From Pseudoalteromonas rubra (GTDB taxonomy: Bacteria > Pseudomonadota > Gammaproteobacteria > Enterobacterales > Alteromonadaceae), in assembly GCF_005886805.2 (NCBI RefSeq), contig NZ_CP045430.1:310001-374000 (forward strand): DNA of 64,000 nucleotides. The letters are read 5' to 3'. Shown one piece after another: positions 51,470 through 60,599 of this stretch (within the stretch, counting starts at the first letter, position 1; each line of letters opens with the position of its first letter). A model generated the notes under the pieces. It saw nothing but the letters and a program-made list of their open reading frames with translations. It did not search any database and had not been told where the DNA came from. The translations under genes and the position numbers were made by a program.

Positions 51470-53644
51470 ATGAAACTCATTATCGATTGGTTAAGGAGCA
51501 TTAACTGGATGCTCTGGGCATTGTTATTAGGTATTGTGTGTGGCCTTATTTTTGGTGAACGGGTGGCATTTTTAAAGCCACTCGGCGAAGGGTTTGTCAA
51601 ACTCATGCAGATCACCATTTTCCCTTACATCGTCGTCAGCCTGGTGGTCGGCCTGGGCAAATTTAACCCGGATCAGGTTAAGTCTATTTTAATTAAGGCG
51701 ACCACAGTCATGATCAGCCTTTGGCTGGTTGGTCTGGCTGCTATCTGGGCGTTTTCGCTTACCTTACCCAGCCATGATGCGGGCACTTTTTTCTCTCCTG
51801 CATTGGTCGCCAGTGCCCCCGACGTTGACTTTGTCAGCCAGTACATTCCTGCTAACCCTTTTGCTTCTATGGCTGAAGGCAATGTGCCAGCACTGGTCAT
51901 ATTCTGTATTGCACTGGGGCTGTCATTAATTTCCAACGGGAAAAAGAACAACCTACTGGATGTGTTAGAAGTTGTTGGGCAAGGGCTGTCCTTAATCTCA
52001 AAGAAAATCATCAAACTCTTTCCTATCGGGATCTTTGCGATGACCGCCAGCACTGCCGGCACAATCAGCATGGAAGAGCTAAACAACTTGCAGATTTATC
52101 TGGTCCTGGTCACTTGTCTGGGTGTTTATCTGATGTTTGCCTTGCTGCCTATGCTAGTCGCGGCGCTAACCCCGGTAAAGTATCGCGACCTCATTATGGT
52201 GATGCGCAATGCCTGGATCACCGCATTCAGTACGGGCAATGTATTTATTGTCCTTCCGGTGATCACTGAAGGGATAAAAGCGCACTTGGCAAAAATAAAG
52301 CGCAGTGATGAAGAGTCAGATCACATTGCAGAGGTGCTGGTGCCCATTGCCTATACTTTTCCGAGTCTAGGCAAGCTCACAACCTTGATGTTTGTTACCT
52401 TTGCAGCCTGGCTTACCGGCAGCCCGGTTACCCTGGAACAGATCCCCAACGTTACGCTGTCTGCCATGCTGAGCTATTTTGCAAACGTACATATCGCCAT
52501 CCCTTACCTGCTGGACAGCCTGAAAATTCCGGCAGACAGTTATCAGCTCTATCTATCGATGTCAGTGCTGACGGCTAAAATAGTGTCGCCAACAACTGTG
52601 ATTTACATCTTTTCGTTTGTGCTACTGAGCATCTTTTATACTAAGCGTCAGCTACATTTAAAGCGGATACGCTCCCTGTATTACCTGACTTTGCTCAGCG
52701 CCCTGCTACCCGCTTTTATGCTGCTGAGCTTCACAGCCAATAACCATCTGGCCCGTGATACTCAGGCAGCGGATGAGATCATTGCCAATATGGTGGTCTC
52801 TGATCGGGTTCCCGCGGAAGTACTTAATCATGTGCCTAAAGCCTATCAAAGCGGCGAGCTATCTTTGACGAACATAGAGGTGATCAAAAAACGGAATTTA
52901 CTGAGAGTGGGTTACCTGGTCGATAACGTTCCATTCAGTTATTTCAATCAAAAAGGTGAACTAGTCGGATTTGATATCAGTCTGGCACACAAACTGGCGG
53001 CAGATCTGAATGTCAAAGTTGAGTTTATTCCCTTTAAAAAAGCCCAGCTTGCAGAATATCTGAACAAAGGATTCTTTGACATTGCTATGTCGGGGCTTGA
53101 AATCAACGTGGCGGATCTCAGCCAGATCAGATTTAGTGATCCTGTCCTGGAACTGCAGTTGGCACTAATTGCCAAAGACCACCGGCTTAAACAGCTGGCA
53201 ACCCGAGAGCAGGTAATAAATTACAATGGACTGCGTCTTGCACACGTTGAGTACACCCCATTAATGCAGGATTTAGCAAGAAAATATCCGCATATTCGGG
53301 TATCTGCACTATCTAACCACCAGGCCTTCTTCGAGTCTGACGGACAGTTCGATGCCATGGTGATCAGCGCAGAGGCGGGATTTGCCTGGAGCATGTTCTA
53401 CCCCGAATTTGGTGTGGTCGTGCCTAAAGGGGCTCAGCTGAAATACCCGGTGGGCTTTGCTGTTGCGAAACGCAACCTAGATATCCTGAGTTATGTTGAT
53501 GCCTGGCTGACCATACAGAAAAGCCAGGGACAAATAGATAAAAGCTATAACTACTGGATCCTCGGAAAAGGAACCCAAAACAAACAGCATCGCTGGTCTT
53601 TAATGGACGAGCTGGACTACGACTTTGACTTAAAACTCAATTGA
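51470..53644 (+). CDS. Dicarboxylate/amino acid:cation symporter fused to a family 3 solute-binding domain
   Basis: A 724-residue protein. Residues about 1-420 are an SDF/DAACS transporter: MLWALLLGIVCGLIFGE, FVKLMQITIFPYIVVSLVVG, FSTGNVFIVLPVITEG and VPIAYTFPSLGKLTTLMFV. The glutamate/dicarboxylate family is clear. Residues about 465-700 form an SBP_bac_3 domain: LLRVGYLVDNVPFSYFNQKGELVGFDISLAHKLA, FFDIAMSGLEI and FDAMVISAEAG. The binding domain follows a last membrane helix, so it probably lies in the periplasm, feeding or gating the symporter. The substrate is unknown. The frame is open from 51194 through the MITE, but SDF alignment starts near MKLIIDW; ATG 51461 is an alternative. Confidence 0.85.
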   Translation: MKLIIDWLRSINWMLWALLLGIVCGLIFGERVAFLKPLGEGFVKLMQITIFPYIVVSLVVGLGKFNPDQVKSILIKATTVMISLWLVGLAAIWAFSLTLPSHDAGTFFSPALVASAPDVDFVSQYIPANPFASMAEGNVPALVIFCIALGLSLISNGKKNNLLDVLEVVGQGLSLISKKIIKLFPIGIFAMTASTAGTISMEELNNLQIYLVLVTCLGVYLMFALLPMLVAALTPVKYRDLIMVMRNAWITAFSTGNVFIVLPVITEGIKAHLAKIKRSDEESDHIAEVLVPIAYTFPSLGKLTTLMFVTFAAWLTGSPVTLEQIPNVTLSAMLSYFANVHIAIPYLLDSLKIPADSYQLYLSMSVLTAKIVSPTTVIYIFSFVLLSIFYTKRQLHLKRIRSLYYLTLLSALLPAFMLLSFTANNHLARDTQAADEIIANMVVSDRVPAEVLNHVPKAYQSGELSLTNIEVIKKRNLLRVGYLVDNVPFSYFNQKGELVGFDISLAHKLAADLNVKVEFIPFKKAQLAEYLNKGFFDIAMSGLEINVADLSQIRFSDPVLELQLALIAKDHRLKQLATREQVINYNGLRLAHVEYTPLMQDLARKYPHIRVSALSNHQAFFESDGQFDAMVISAEAGFAWSMFYPEFGVVVPKGAQLKYPVGFAVAKRNLDILSYVDAWLTIQKSQGQIDKSYNYWILGKGTQNKQHRWSLMDELDYDFDLKLN

Positions 53645-53651
53645 TCAACTG

Positions 53652-53673
53652 GTGACAGGCTTTTGCCTGTTAC
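53652..53673 (+). terminator. Hairpin after the symporter fusion gene
   Basis: GTGACAGGC and GCCTGTTAC pair (one G-T) around a TTTT loop eight bases past the stop, followed by a pyrimidine-rich but T-poor tail. Confidence 0.5.
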
Positions 53674-53716
53674 TCTCCTCTCCTGACCCCAGACAGATTC
53701 AATTCAGCGCTTGTCT

Positions 53717-54097
53717 TTACATCAAATAGCTGATCAGCACACACACAAAAACAATCACCTGAAGCAGATGCAGAGTCAGTAACTTTAGTAAAAATGGAAG
53801 CTTGATGGTTTTATGCCTTAAAACCGACATGATCTGCAAAGTCGCCATGTGTAATGCGCTGGCAGACACGATTAAAAGCACACGTTCCGAAATGCGCTCT
53901 GTGCCTTTTTTAGACAACGCTTTGTCTCTTCCATACACTGCAAATGCGATGGCACTGGAGAGCAACAGATACACAGGGATAGACCAGGCTGGTAAGGACA
54001 GCGCAATCAAACTGGGCGTAATGGCGAATACAATCAGTATTGCAGACAACCCCCAGGACACCTGCAATAAAGAATACACAAAATACTTTTTATACAT
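53717..54097 (-). CDS. DUF1294-type membrane protein
   Basis: A 126-residue protein with three or four hydrophobic segments. The middle part FAVYGRDKALSKKGTERISERVLLIVSA and the late RHKTIKLPFL follow the DUF1294 pattern (YGxDK...RIPE...RHKTxKxxF). Function is unknown. It starts at ATG 54097 and is separate from the nuclease gene upstream on the same strand by about 80 bases. Confidence 0.7.
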   Translation of the reverse strand: MYKKYFVYSLLQVSWGLSAILIVFAITPSLIALSLPAWSIPVYLLLSSAIAFAVYGRDKALSKKGTERISERVLLIVSASALHMATLQIMSVLRHKTIKLPFLLKLLTLHLLQVIVFVCVLISYLM

Positions 54098-54175
54098 GCT
54101 AGCGACAGCTCACTCAGAACATGGCGAGAAATGTACACGAAACATCTTAAACAAGCATCCCCTCCACGCCTTTAG

Positions 54176-56356
54176 TTATGAAGACTGCTGTTGCTGAGCA
54201 AGCCGTTGAGCGTTAATCATCACAAATAACTCTGCCGTTGCCCGCGCGTCGGCCATGGCTCTGTGATGCTGGGTCAGCGAAATCCCCAGTTCAGCACAGA
54301 CTTTATTTAATGCGTATGATTTCAGCCCCGGCAACCACTTCCTGGCCTGCTGAACAGTGCACAACTTAGGCTTTTGAAAGGATTGTTCAAGACGGGCAAA
54401 TTCCGCTTTAATAAAGCCCATATCAAAATTCACATTGTGCGCCACAAATATCGCATCCTGCATAAAGTCATCTACCTGCTTAGCAAGGTCAGAAAAATGG
54501 GGCGCATTTGCAACCATCTCGTTACTAATACCCGTTAATTCAGTGATGTATTTAGGGATCCGACGTGTTGGATTAACCAGACTCTGCCATTGATCGACGA
54601 CCTGACCATCAACGACCTTCACCATCGCAATTTCGGTAATACGGTCAAACTCTTTCTTACCTCCAGTGGTTTCAACGTCGATCACGACATAAGCCTGTTG
54701 TGGTGCTATCTGCCAGCAAACTTGCTGAATATCCACCTTAAACCCGGACTCCATGAGCCGCCTTATTGTCACCAGCTGATTGCGTCTGAGGCTATCTCCA
54801 GGTGCTTTGATCTCAACAAATGAGACATCATCGCCATTAATACAGATCAGATCCGGATAACCATCCCTGAGCATTTTAAAATCTTTACACATTGCGAGCA
54901 GATGTGTTTTGAGTGCAGCGACAGGAATAATCCGGGCCACCATCAACACGAGGTCCAGTGTTGAGCGATGCCAAAAGACCAACCTGTTCGGCTTACCAAA
55001 GTGCGCAGTGGCCTGACGCAGCAGCCAATCGAATAAACTCTGGTTATCCAAGATTGTGCCTAGGATCTGCTCAATCTCCTCGCTATGTACCTCATAAAAC
55101 TGATTATATTTCAAACTTCGCGGCGTTAAATCAAATTCATTACTTGCCGCACTGGCTGTAGATTCATAAAGCACAGGCCAGAAGGCTAAAACAAATAGCA
55201 TGCGCCAGAATTGGTTTTCACCGTGGTAAGCTCTGCTGCCCTGGCGGTGATACCAGGCAATTGCCCCTTGTTCAGGATACCCGACATAGGCCTCATCGAG
55301 TGCGATAGGTGGGCCACTTTGGCGCAGCATATCTGTCAGTACAGAGGTACGCTTGGTGGTAAACTTCAGCGCCGAGAAATCTTCGGCAAATAACAGCAAC
55401 TCTTCATTTTGAGGACAGGACAGCACCGCTTCCAGCTGAGTCCGGCAAGCATCATGTTCCCCAGCGGCATATAAGGCACGAATATACTTTTCTTGAGACT
55501 TTGGATGGTTACTGAGCGCAAGCATGGCCATTGCGAGCTCAGGTTTATCTGGCTCCAGCTGACAAGCCAGCTTGTGTGTCAGATCATCTCGCCTGGCATG
55601 GGCCATTAGCCCCTCAGCAGCTGGCACCTGCGCTTGGCAGATCTGCTCAGCCAACAGCGCCTTACCCTCTATGTCTAAATTATTCAGGCCTTTACATTGG
55701 CTTAGATAAAAATAAGCGCTTTGCGCCTCTGCCAGTTCAGAGAAATGTGCGTTGCCCGTCGAGATGCCTTCACGTGTTTGCATAACACCCAGATCACGTA
55801 ATGAAAACTGTTGTAAAGTGCCTCCGAGCTTGCCAAAAAACAGAAACAACCAGTATTCAAAATCCACTTTAATTGGTGCACACAGGTGCGCTTCAAACAC
55901 CGATGTACCAGTCAGATCAAAACTTGAACTCAGTGTCTGGACGAACTCTATCCATAGCGCTTTTTTTGCAGATTTAGTCGGAGCAGCACCCATTATATTT
56001 CCTGATGATGCCAGCTCGGCGACAATGCTCTGCAACTGCTCTTTCGTCAGCTCATTCAGCAGTACACTGGTATCGCCCGTTTGCGCTGTACTAATCAACC
56101 CCTTGTTCTGCAAGTCTCTCAGTGCTGCATCCGTATCCTTAATTTCTGCATAGTTCAGCTGAGCTCTGGTGACAAATACCCGCTTACGATTAATAATACG
56201 CAGCAGCAAACACAGGCAATTCTCATCAAGCATGCGCAGCTCTGAGAACAGCGCCTGCTGTGATGGTGTTAACAAATGAACACTGGTTTTTGTGATAAAT
56301 TCCTGCAATTCATAGAAGTGGGTAAGATAATACTTTTCTGGTAACGCTTTTAACAT
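54176..56356 (-). CDS. FAN1-like VRR-NUC nuclease fused to a DnaQ-type DEDDh 3'-5' exonuclease
   Basis: A 726-residue protein. The N-terminal helical region (about 1-400) resembles bacterial FAN1, including a start rich in LTHFYELQEFI and a FVTRAQLNY segment. The VRR-NUC site follows: RDGYPDLICINGDDVSFVEIKAPGDS-like residues around 493-515 (D, E-x-K). From about residue 553 a complete DEDDh exonuclease is attached: VVIDVETTGG, HNVNFDMGF and HHRAMADARAT hold the four acids and His. FAN1 repairs DNA interstrand crosslinks; the extra exonuclease may trim ends. Bacterial FAN1 proteins are usually about 550 residues long, so the fusion is notable. Confidence 0.85.
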   Translation of the reverse strand: MLKALPEKYYLTHFYELQEFITKTSVHLLTPSQQALFSELRMLDENCLCLLLRIINRKRVFVTRAQLNYAEIKDTDAALRDLQNKGLISTAQTGDTSVLLNELTKEQLQSIVAELASSGNIMGAAPTKSAKKALWIEFVQTLSSSFDLTGTSVFEAHLCAPIKVDFEYWLFLFFGKLGGTLQQFSLRDLGVMQTREGISTGNAHFSELAEAQSAYFYLSQCKGLNNLDIEGKALLAEQICQAQVPAAEGLMAHARRDDLTHKLACQLEPDKPELAMAMLALSNHPKSQEKYIRALYAAGEHDACRTQLEAVLSCPQNEELLLFAEDFSALKFTTKRTSVLTDMLRQSGPPIALDEAYVGYPEQGAIAWYHRQGSRAYHGENQFWRMLFVLAFWPVLYESTASAASNEFDLTPRSLKYNQFYEVHSEEIEQILGTILDNQSLFDWLLRQATAHFGKPNRLVFWHRSTLDLVLMVARIIPVAALKTHLLAMCKDFKMLRDGYPDLICINGDDVSFVEIKAPGDSLRRNQLVTIRRLMESGFKVDIQQVCWQIAPQQAYVVIDVETTGGKKEFDRITEIAMVKVVDGQVVDQWQSLVNPTRRIPKYITELTGISNEMVANAPHFSDLAKQVDDFMQDAIFVAHNVNFDMGFIKAEFARLEQSFQKPKLCTVQQARKWLPGLKSYALNKVCAELGISLTQHHRAMADARATAELFVMINAQRLAQQQQSS

Positions 56357-56434
56357 AAACTCTCGACTCTAAATGGCCTCGGCGCAATTCCATTTAGGTA
56401 CTGAGGAAAGTGGCGCTTCAAAGCTAAGTAATTA

Positions 56435-57127
56435 TTAAAAGAGTTCGTTAAAAACGTCCTCAAATTGTTCTCCATTATTCAATCTTTCTAAGCCACTGTA
56501 CATAGTCTTTGGATTCATCGGTTTAACGGCCATAAGCGATGCCTGGTAGTACTCAACCTGAGTGTTTGGGAAGTCACTGAGATAAAACACCGACTTAATC
56601 TCAGCGAGTTCATCATGTTTCAGGTCGATGTTTTGTGCTAAAAACGGAGCACGATAATCTACCAGGATCCCTGTCCCTTCAATAAACCAGGCAGGTAACT
56701 GAGTGAGCTCAACAAACAGGTTTGTTCTGTGTCTGACTTCTGCATGGACAAGCTCATGGGCGACAACATCAGCATTGAGCCCCTTTGGGCCCAGAAAGAT
56801 ACATTCTCTGAAGAAACCTGTGCTTTGCATGCCTGTCGGGTTAAACCCAAATTTTGCATATTTGGTTTCTGCGGTCGCGATTATTCTGGGGTCAGAAGTA
56901 GGTGTACCATAAACATGGGACACTCTTTCTACAGCAGTCTGGATAGCATGAGCCAGGTTCACTTGTTGCTGGCTATCGATGCTTTGATCAATATGCAAAT
57001 TGGGTGATACTTCACTAAAGTGGGTACTGCCTATGAGTTCACAAGCAATCGCCTCTTTCTTAAAAAATCCACAGGCGGCAACAAAAAATGAGATCAAAAC
57101 AACAGCAGCTAACTTAAGTATCTTCAT
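56435..57127 (-). CDS. HELVH-motif lipoprotein (predicted gluzincin-type metallopeptidase)
   Basis: A 230-residue lipoprotein with lipobox VAAC (Cys about residue 19). DVVAHELVHAEV holds a zinc-binding HExxH, and about 24 residues later LPAWFIEGTGILVDYRAP supplies the WFxEG segment with the third-ligand glutamate, as in peptidase MA-like gluzincins. It should act at the periplasmic face of a membrane. The substrate is unknown. It lies between two same-strand genes without overlap. Confidence 0.75.
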   Translation of the reverse strand: MKILKLAAVVLISFFVAACGFFKKEAIACELIGSTHFSEVSPNLHIDQSIDSQQQVNLAHAIQTAVERVSHVYGTPTSDPRIIATAETKYAKFGFNPTGMQSTGFFRECIFLGPKGLNADVVAHELVHAEVRHRTNLFVELTQLPAWFIEGTGILVDYRAPFLAQNIDLKHDELAEIKSVFYLSDFPNTQVEYYQASLMAVKPMNPKTMYSGLERLNNGEQFEDVFNELF

Positions 57128-57275
57128 TAATTTTCCAACACATGATTACGCCGCACTCACCAGCTTAGTAACTTGCACTGACAGCCCAAGGTGTCTAAAC
57201 CATCTACTTTTCATGCAGTTGCACACGGGTCTGGTCACCAAGCACAAGCTAATTACGTATATTGCATGGCGCTTT

Positions 57276-60200
57276 TTATTCTTCTACTACTATGTGCTCA
57301 TAGTCCAGATGCTTTTTCAGACAAGTCAGTAAAGCCTCTATTGATACAGGTTTACTTAAATAATCATTCATACCCGCTTCGAGGCACTTCTTCTCATCAC
57401 CCACCATCGCATTGGCGGTGAGCGCCACTATGGTAATGTCCATGTTTGACTTACCCGCCTGCCCTTTGCGAATGGCTTTGGTGGCATGAAACCCATCCAT
57501 TTCAGGCATCTGACAGTCCATCAAAACCAGCGAATACCCCTCTGAGTATTGATATTCTCTTAGATTACGCAGTGCCTCATTACCATCACTAACAACATCG
57601 ACAGATTCAATGTCGAGCTTTTGCAACATACTTACCGTCACAATCTGATTAACCTGATTATCCTCTGCTAACAAGATTCGTGGCTTTGGTGCCCATTTTA
57701 CCGGTGTTGTATCCTGATGCGGATCTTTCATGCTTTTTAGATAATGAGTCGTAACCAAAGGCTTGGCATTAGCGAGCGCCTCACCATCATCAGCAACCAC
57801 TGATAGCGCATTAAACAGATCTTCGGTTGTTGCTGGCTTGGGAAAATACCCCGAAAAGCCCAAATCAGCAAAAAAGGACGCATCTCCCTGATGGCCTATC
57901 GAGGTCATCATAATAAGTTTGATCCCCTGGAAGCGTTTGTCTTCTTTGATGGTTTTACCCAATTGTGCACCATCCATATTAGGCATCTGCATATCCAGTA
58001 ATGCAATATCAAACATTCGACGCTCACCATCATGATGGCGCTTTTCACACTCTGCTAACGCAGCAATCCCGGAGGAAGATTCAAATACCTGAGCCCCCCA
58101 ATGCCTGAGCTGTTGACCTAAAACAGTTCGGTTGGTCTGATTATCATCAACGACCAGTAACTCAAGTTGAGACATATCCAGGTCTGGAAGCACCTGTTTT
58201 GACTGAGCACTTTTCTCCAGCAGCACAGTAAAGGTAAACGTACTCCCTTCACCTTCAATACTTCGAACCGAGACATCACCGCCCATCAGCTGGCAAAGCT
58301 TTCTGACAATTGCCAGGCCCAACCCCGTTCCACCGTACTTTCTCGTCGTAGACGAATCAACCTGAGAAAATGAATCGAACAAGGCAGCACTTTTTGCTTT
58401 GGGGATCCCTATGCCAGTATCCGTAATGGCACAGTCCAGGCGCAGCACATTATCATCCTGCTCCGTCAGTTTCCCCTGAATGATGACCTCACCTTGCTCA
58501 GTGAATTTTATGGCATTACCAACCAGATTAGCGAGGATCTGGCGGATCCGGCTCGGATCGCCTTTAGCCAAACTTTCTTCGATGTCTAGCGTGTCCAACA
58601 CCAATTCAAGCCCTTTACACTGGGCCTGTAACGCAGCGGCTTCGGCAAAGTCTTCAAACATACCCCGCAAATCAAAGTCGAGCATTTCCAGCTCAAGTTT
58701 ACCCGCATCCACTTTAGAAAAATCGAGTATGTCGTTAATCAGGTTAAGCAGCGAGTTAGCACTGCTCATAGCCAGTTTAACTCTGTGTGTTTGTTGCTCG
58801 TCGAGCTCATTACTGAGCAGTAAATTGAGCATACCCAACACCCCATTCATTGGAGTGCGGATCTCATGGCTCATAGAGGCAAGAAACTCGCTTTTTGCCC
58901 GACTAGCCTGCTCTGCCTGACTCTTAGCCTCGGCGAGCGCCCTTTCCTGTGCAATTTCCTCAGAAATATCCTGAATAATCCCCACATAAGCCACCAGCTC
59001 TTCCTGATCGTTGCTCACCGGAGCAATGTGCAAATTGTTCCAAAATGGCTTACCCAGTTTAGTGTAATTAAGAATAACGGTGCGGTGTGCTTTGCGCTCT
59101 TTAATCGCCTCTACCATATTGGCAACCACTTCAGGCGCCGTTTCTTCACCTTGCAAAAACTTGCAGTTAGTTCCCAGTACTTCCTCGCCATAGCCGGTAA
59201 TAGAGGTAAACGCGCTGTTGATGAAGGTCAGTGGCAGACCCGATACTTTGGCATCTGAAATAATAATGCCCACATCGCAAGACTCTATGGCATAAGCAAG
59301 CAGGTCATTGTGCTCTTTTGCCTGACTTAATGCCTCCTGATACATTTTTTGATCTGTGATGTCAGTCAAAGAACCTGACATACGAATGGCTTTTCCGGAG
59401 TCATTTCTCAGTGCCAGCCCTTTCGAGCGAAAATAACGGTAATCGTTCTGCTTGGTCCGCAAACGAAACTCTACATCAAAGCCGCCATTGCCATTCAAAT
59501 GCTCCTGCAAAGCAGAGAATGTCGTGCTTCTGTCTTTTGGGTGTAAATGCTGCTCAAGTACTTCAAAACGATCGGGAAAACCAGTGTGGTCTGATGCGCT
59601 GTAACCCAATAACTCTCTGTAGCGCGGTGAATAAAATACATCGCCACTTTCAATGTCCCAGTCCCAGATCCCATCGTGACTACCTTCAATCGCTAACTTA
59701 AAGCGCTCTTCACTTTTCTTGATCATTTGCTCTGACGTCTGAAGTCGCTTAAACGGATTAAGTAGCAATTGACGACCAAAAAAGAGTAAAAGCAAAAATG
59801 ACAGGGACAAACCAATAAAAATGGCCTGACCCAGCTCAACGATAAAATCAAAGACGCTATCATCTATGGTGGACTGACTGATCATCAGACTGACATGAAT
59901 GTCCGTGCCCTGTATTTGAGCATTGTGCAGCTCAACGTACTCAGCATCGGGTGCCGCATTACTGTATCCAACCCATTGCCCAGACAACTCTACTGCCAGA
60001 GCCTGATTGCTCAGATCCAGCGCAAGAAGATTGGCCAGATCTGTATCAAACTCAGCAACCAGCACCCCCTCCGTAAATCCGTTATATTCAATGGGCACAG
60101 CAATCACAAAACTAAATAATTGCTCATTGCGATGCAAAATCACGGCGTGAGACAGCCGGCCATCAAGTAACTGCTCCAGCCATTCACGCTCTTCTTTCTC

Positions 60201-60599
60201 TGCGGTTAACACCTGACTACTACGATACACCGGCTCGCCAAGGACATTGTATAAAGAGATAGGCTCCTTTTTACCCAGGATACGGTACTCAGCCAGAAAG
60301 TCAGACAAAGAAGCCCGAGAGATGTCTGACCCCATAACGCCATTGGCAAGGATAGGATATTGCGCCAGATCTTTAAGGAGTACCAGGCGGGTACGTAAAA
60401 ACTGTCCCAGATTACTAACCCCTAACCGTGCTTCGGTCTGACGGACCTCAGTTTGCACCTGCCTAATGGCGGTATCAGCATGGTTACTGAGCATAACCAG
60501 GCTTAAAGACACAGACAAAACCAGACTACACAACAAGAATGCATAGAATGCTTTGTCGGAGCTCATTTTAAATAGCGACTTCACGGCATTGTTATTCAT
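57276..60599 (-). CDS. LOV-domain hybrid sensor histidine kinase with two receiver domains
   Basis: A 1107-residue inner-membrane kinase. Two membrane helices near residues 20-38 and 245-268 flank a periplasmic domain. Next come a PAS/PAC pair (about 290-415), a second PAS with full LOV features (about 430-555: GTNCKFLQG with Cys479, LNYTKLGKPFWNNLHIAPV, VGIIQDI), a HisKA dimerisation domain (His578 in SHEIRTPMNG), a HATPase (DTGIGIP, GTGLGLAI) and two receiver domains (Asp869 and Asp1028). LOV cysteine and flavin contacts are kept, so blue-light sensing by FMN is plausible. Its start overlaps the periplasmic binding protein gene by 4 bases; the binding protein may feed the periplasmic domain. 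No separate histidine phosphotransfer domain is present. Confidence 0.9.
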   Translation of the reverse strand: MNNNAVKSLFKMSSDKAFYAFLLCSLVLSVSLSLVMLSNHADTAIRQVQTEVRQTEARLGVSNLGQFLRTRLVLLKDLAQYPILANGVMGSDISRASLSDFLAEYRILGKKEPISLYNVLGEPVYRSSQVLTAEKEEREWLEQLLDGRLSHAVILHRNEQLFSFVIAVPIEYNGFTEGVLVAEFDTDLANLLALDLSNQALAVELSGQWVGYSNAAPDAEYVELHNAQIQGTDIHVSLMISQSTIDDSVFDFIVELGQAIFIGLSLSFLLLLFFGRQLLLNPFKRLQTSEQMIKKSEERFKLAIEGSHDGIWDWDIESGDVFYSPRYRELLGYSASDHTGFPDRFEVLEQHLHPKDRSTTFSALQEHLNGNGGFDVEFRLRTKQNDYRYFRSKGLALRNDSGKAIRMSGSLTDITDQKMYQEALSQAKEHNDLLAYAIESCDVGIIISDAKVSGLPLTFINSAFTSITGYGEEVLGTNCKFLQGEETAPEVVANMVEAIKERKAHRTVILNYTKLGKPFWNNLHIAPVSNDQEELVAYVGIIQDISEEIAQERALAEAKSQAEQASRAKSEFLASMSHEIRTPMNGVLGMLNLLLSNELDEQQTHRVKLAMSSANSLLNLINDILDFSKVDAGKLELEMLDFDLRGMFEDFAEAAALQAQCKGLELVLDTLDIEESLAKGDPSRIRQILANLVGNAIKFTEQGEVIIQGKLTEQDDNVLRLDCAITDTGIGIPKAKSAALFDSFSQVDSSTTRKYGGTGLGLAIVRKLCQLMGGDVSVRSIEGEGSTFTFTVLLEKSAQSKQVLPDLDMSQLELLVVDDNQTNRTVLGQQLRHWGAQVFESSSGIAALAECEKRHHDGERRMFDIALLDMQMPNMDGAQLGKTIKEDKRFQGIKLIMMTSIGHQGDASFFADLGFSGYFPKPATTEDLFNALSVVADDGEALANAKPLVTTHYLKSMKDPHQDTTPVKWAPKPRILLAEDNQVNQIVTVSMLQKLDIESVDVVSDGNEALRNLREYQYSEGYSLVLMDCQMPEMDGFHATKAIRKGQAGKSNMDITIVALTANAMVGDEKKCLEAGMNDYLSKPVSIEALLTCLKKHLDYEHIVVEE

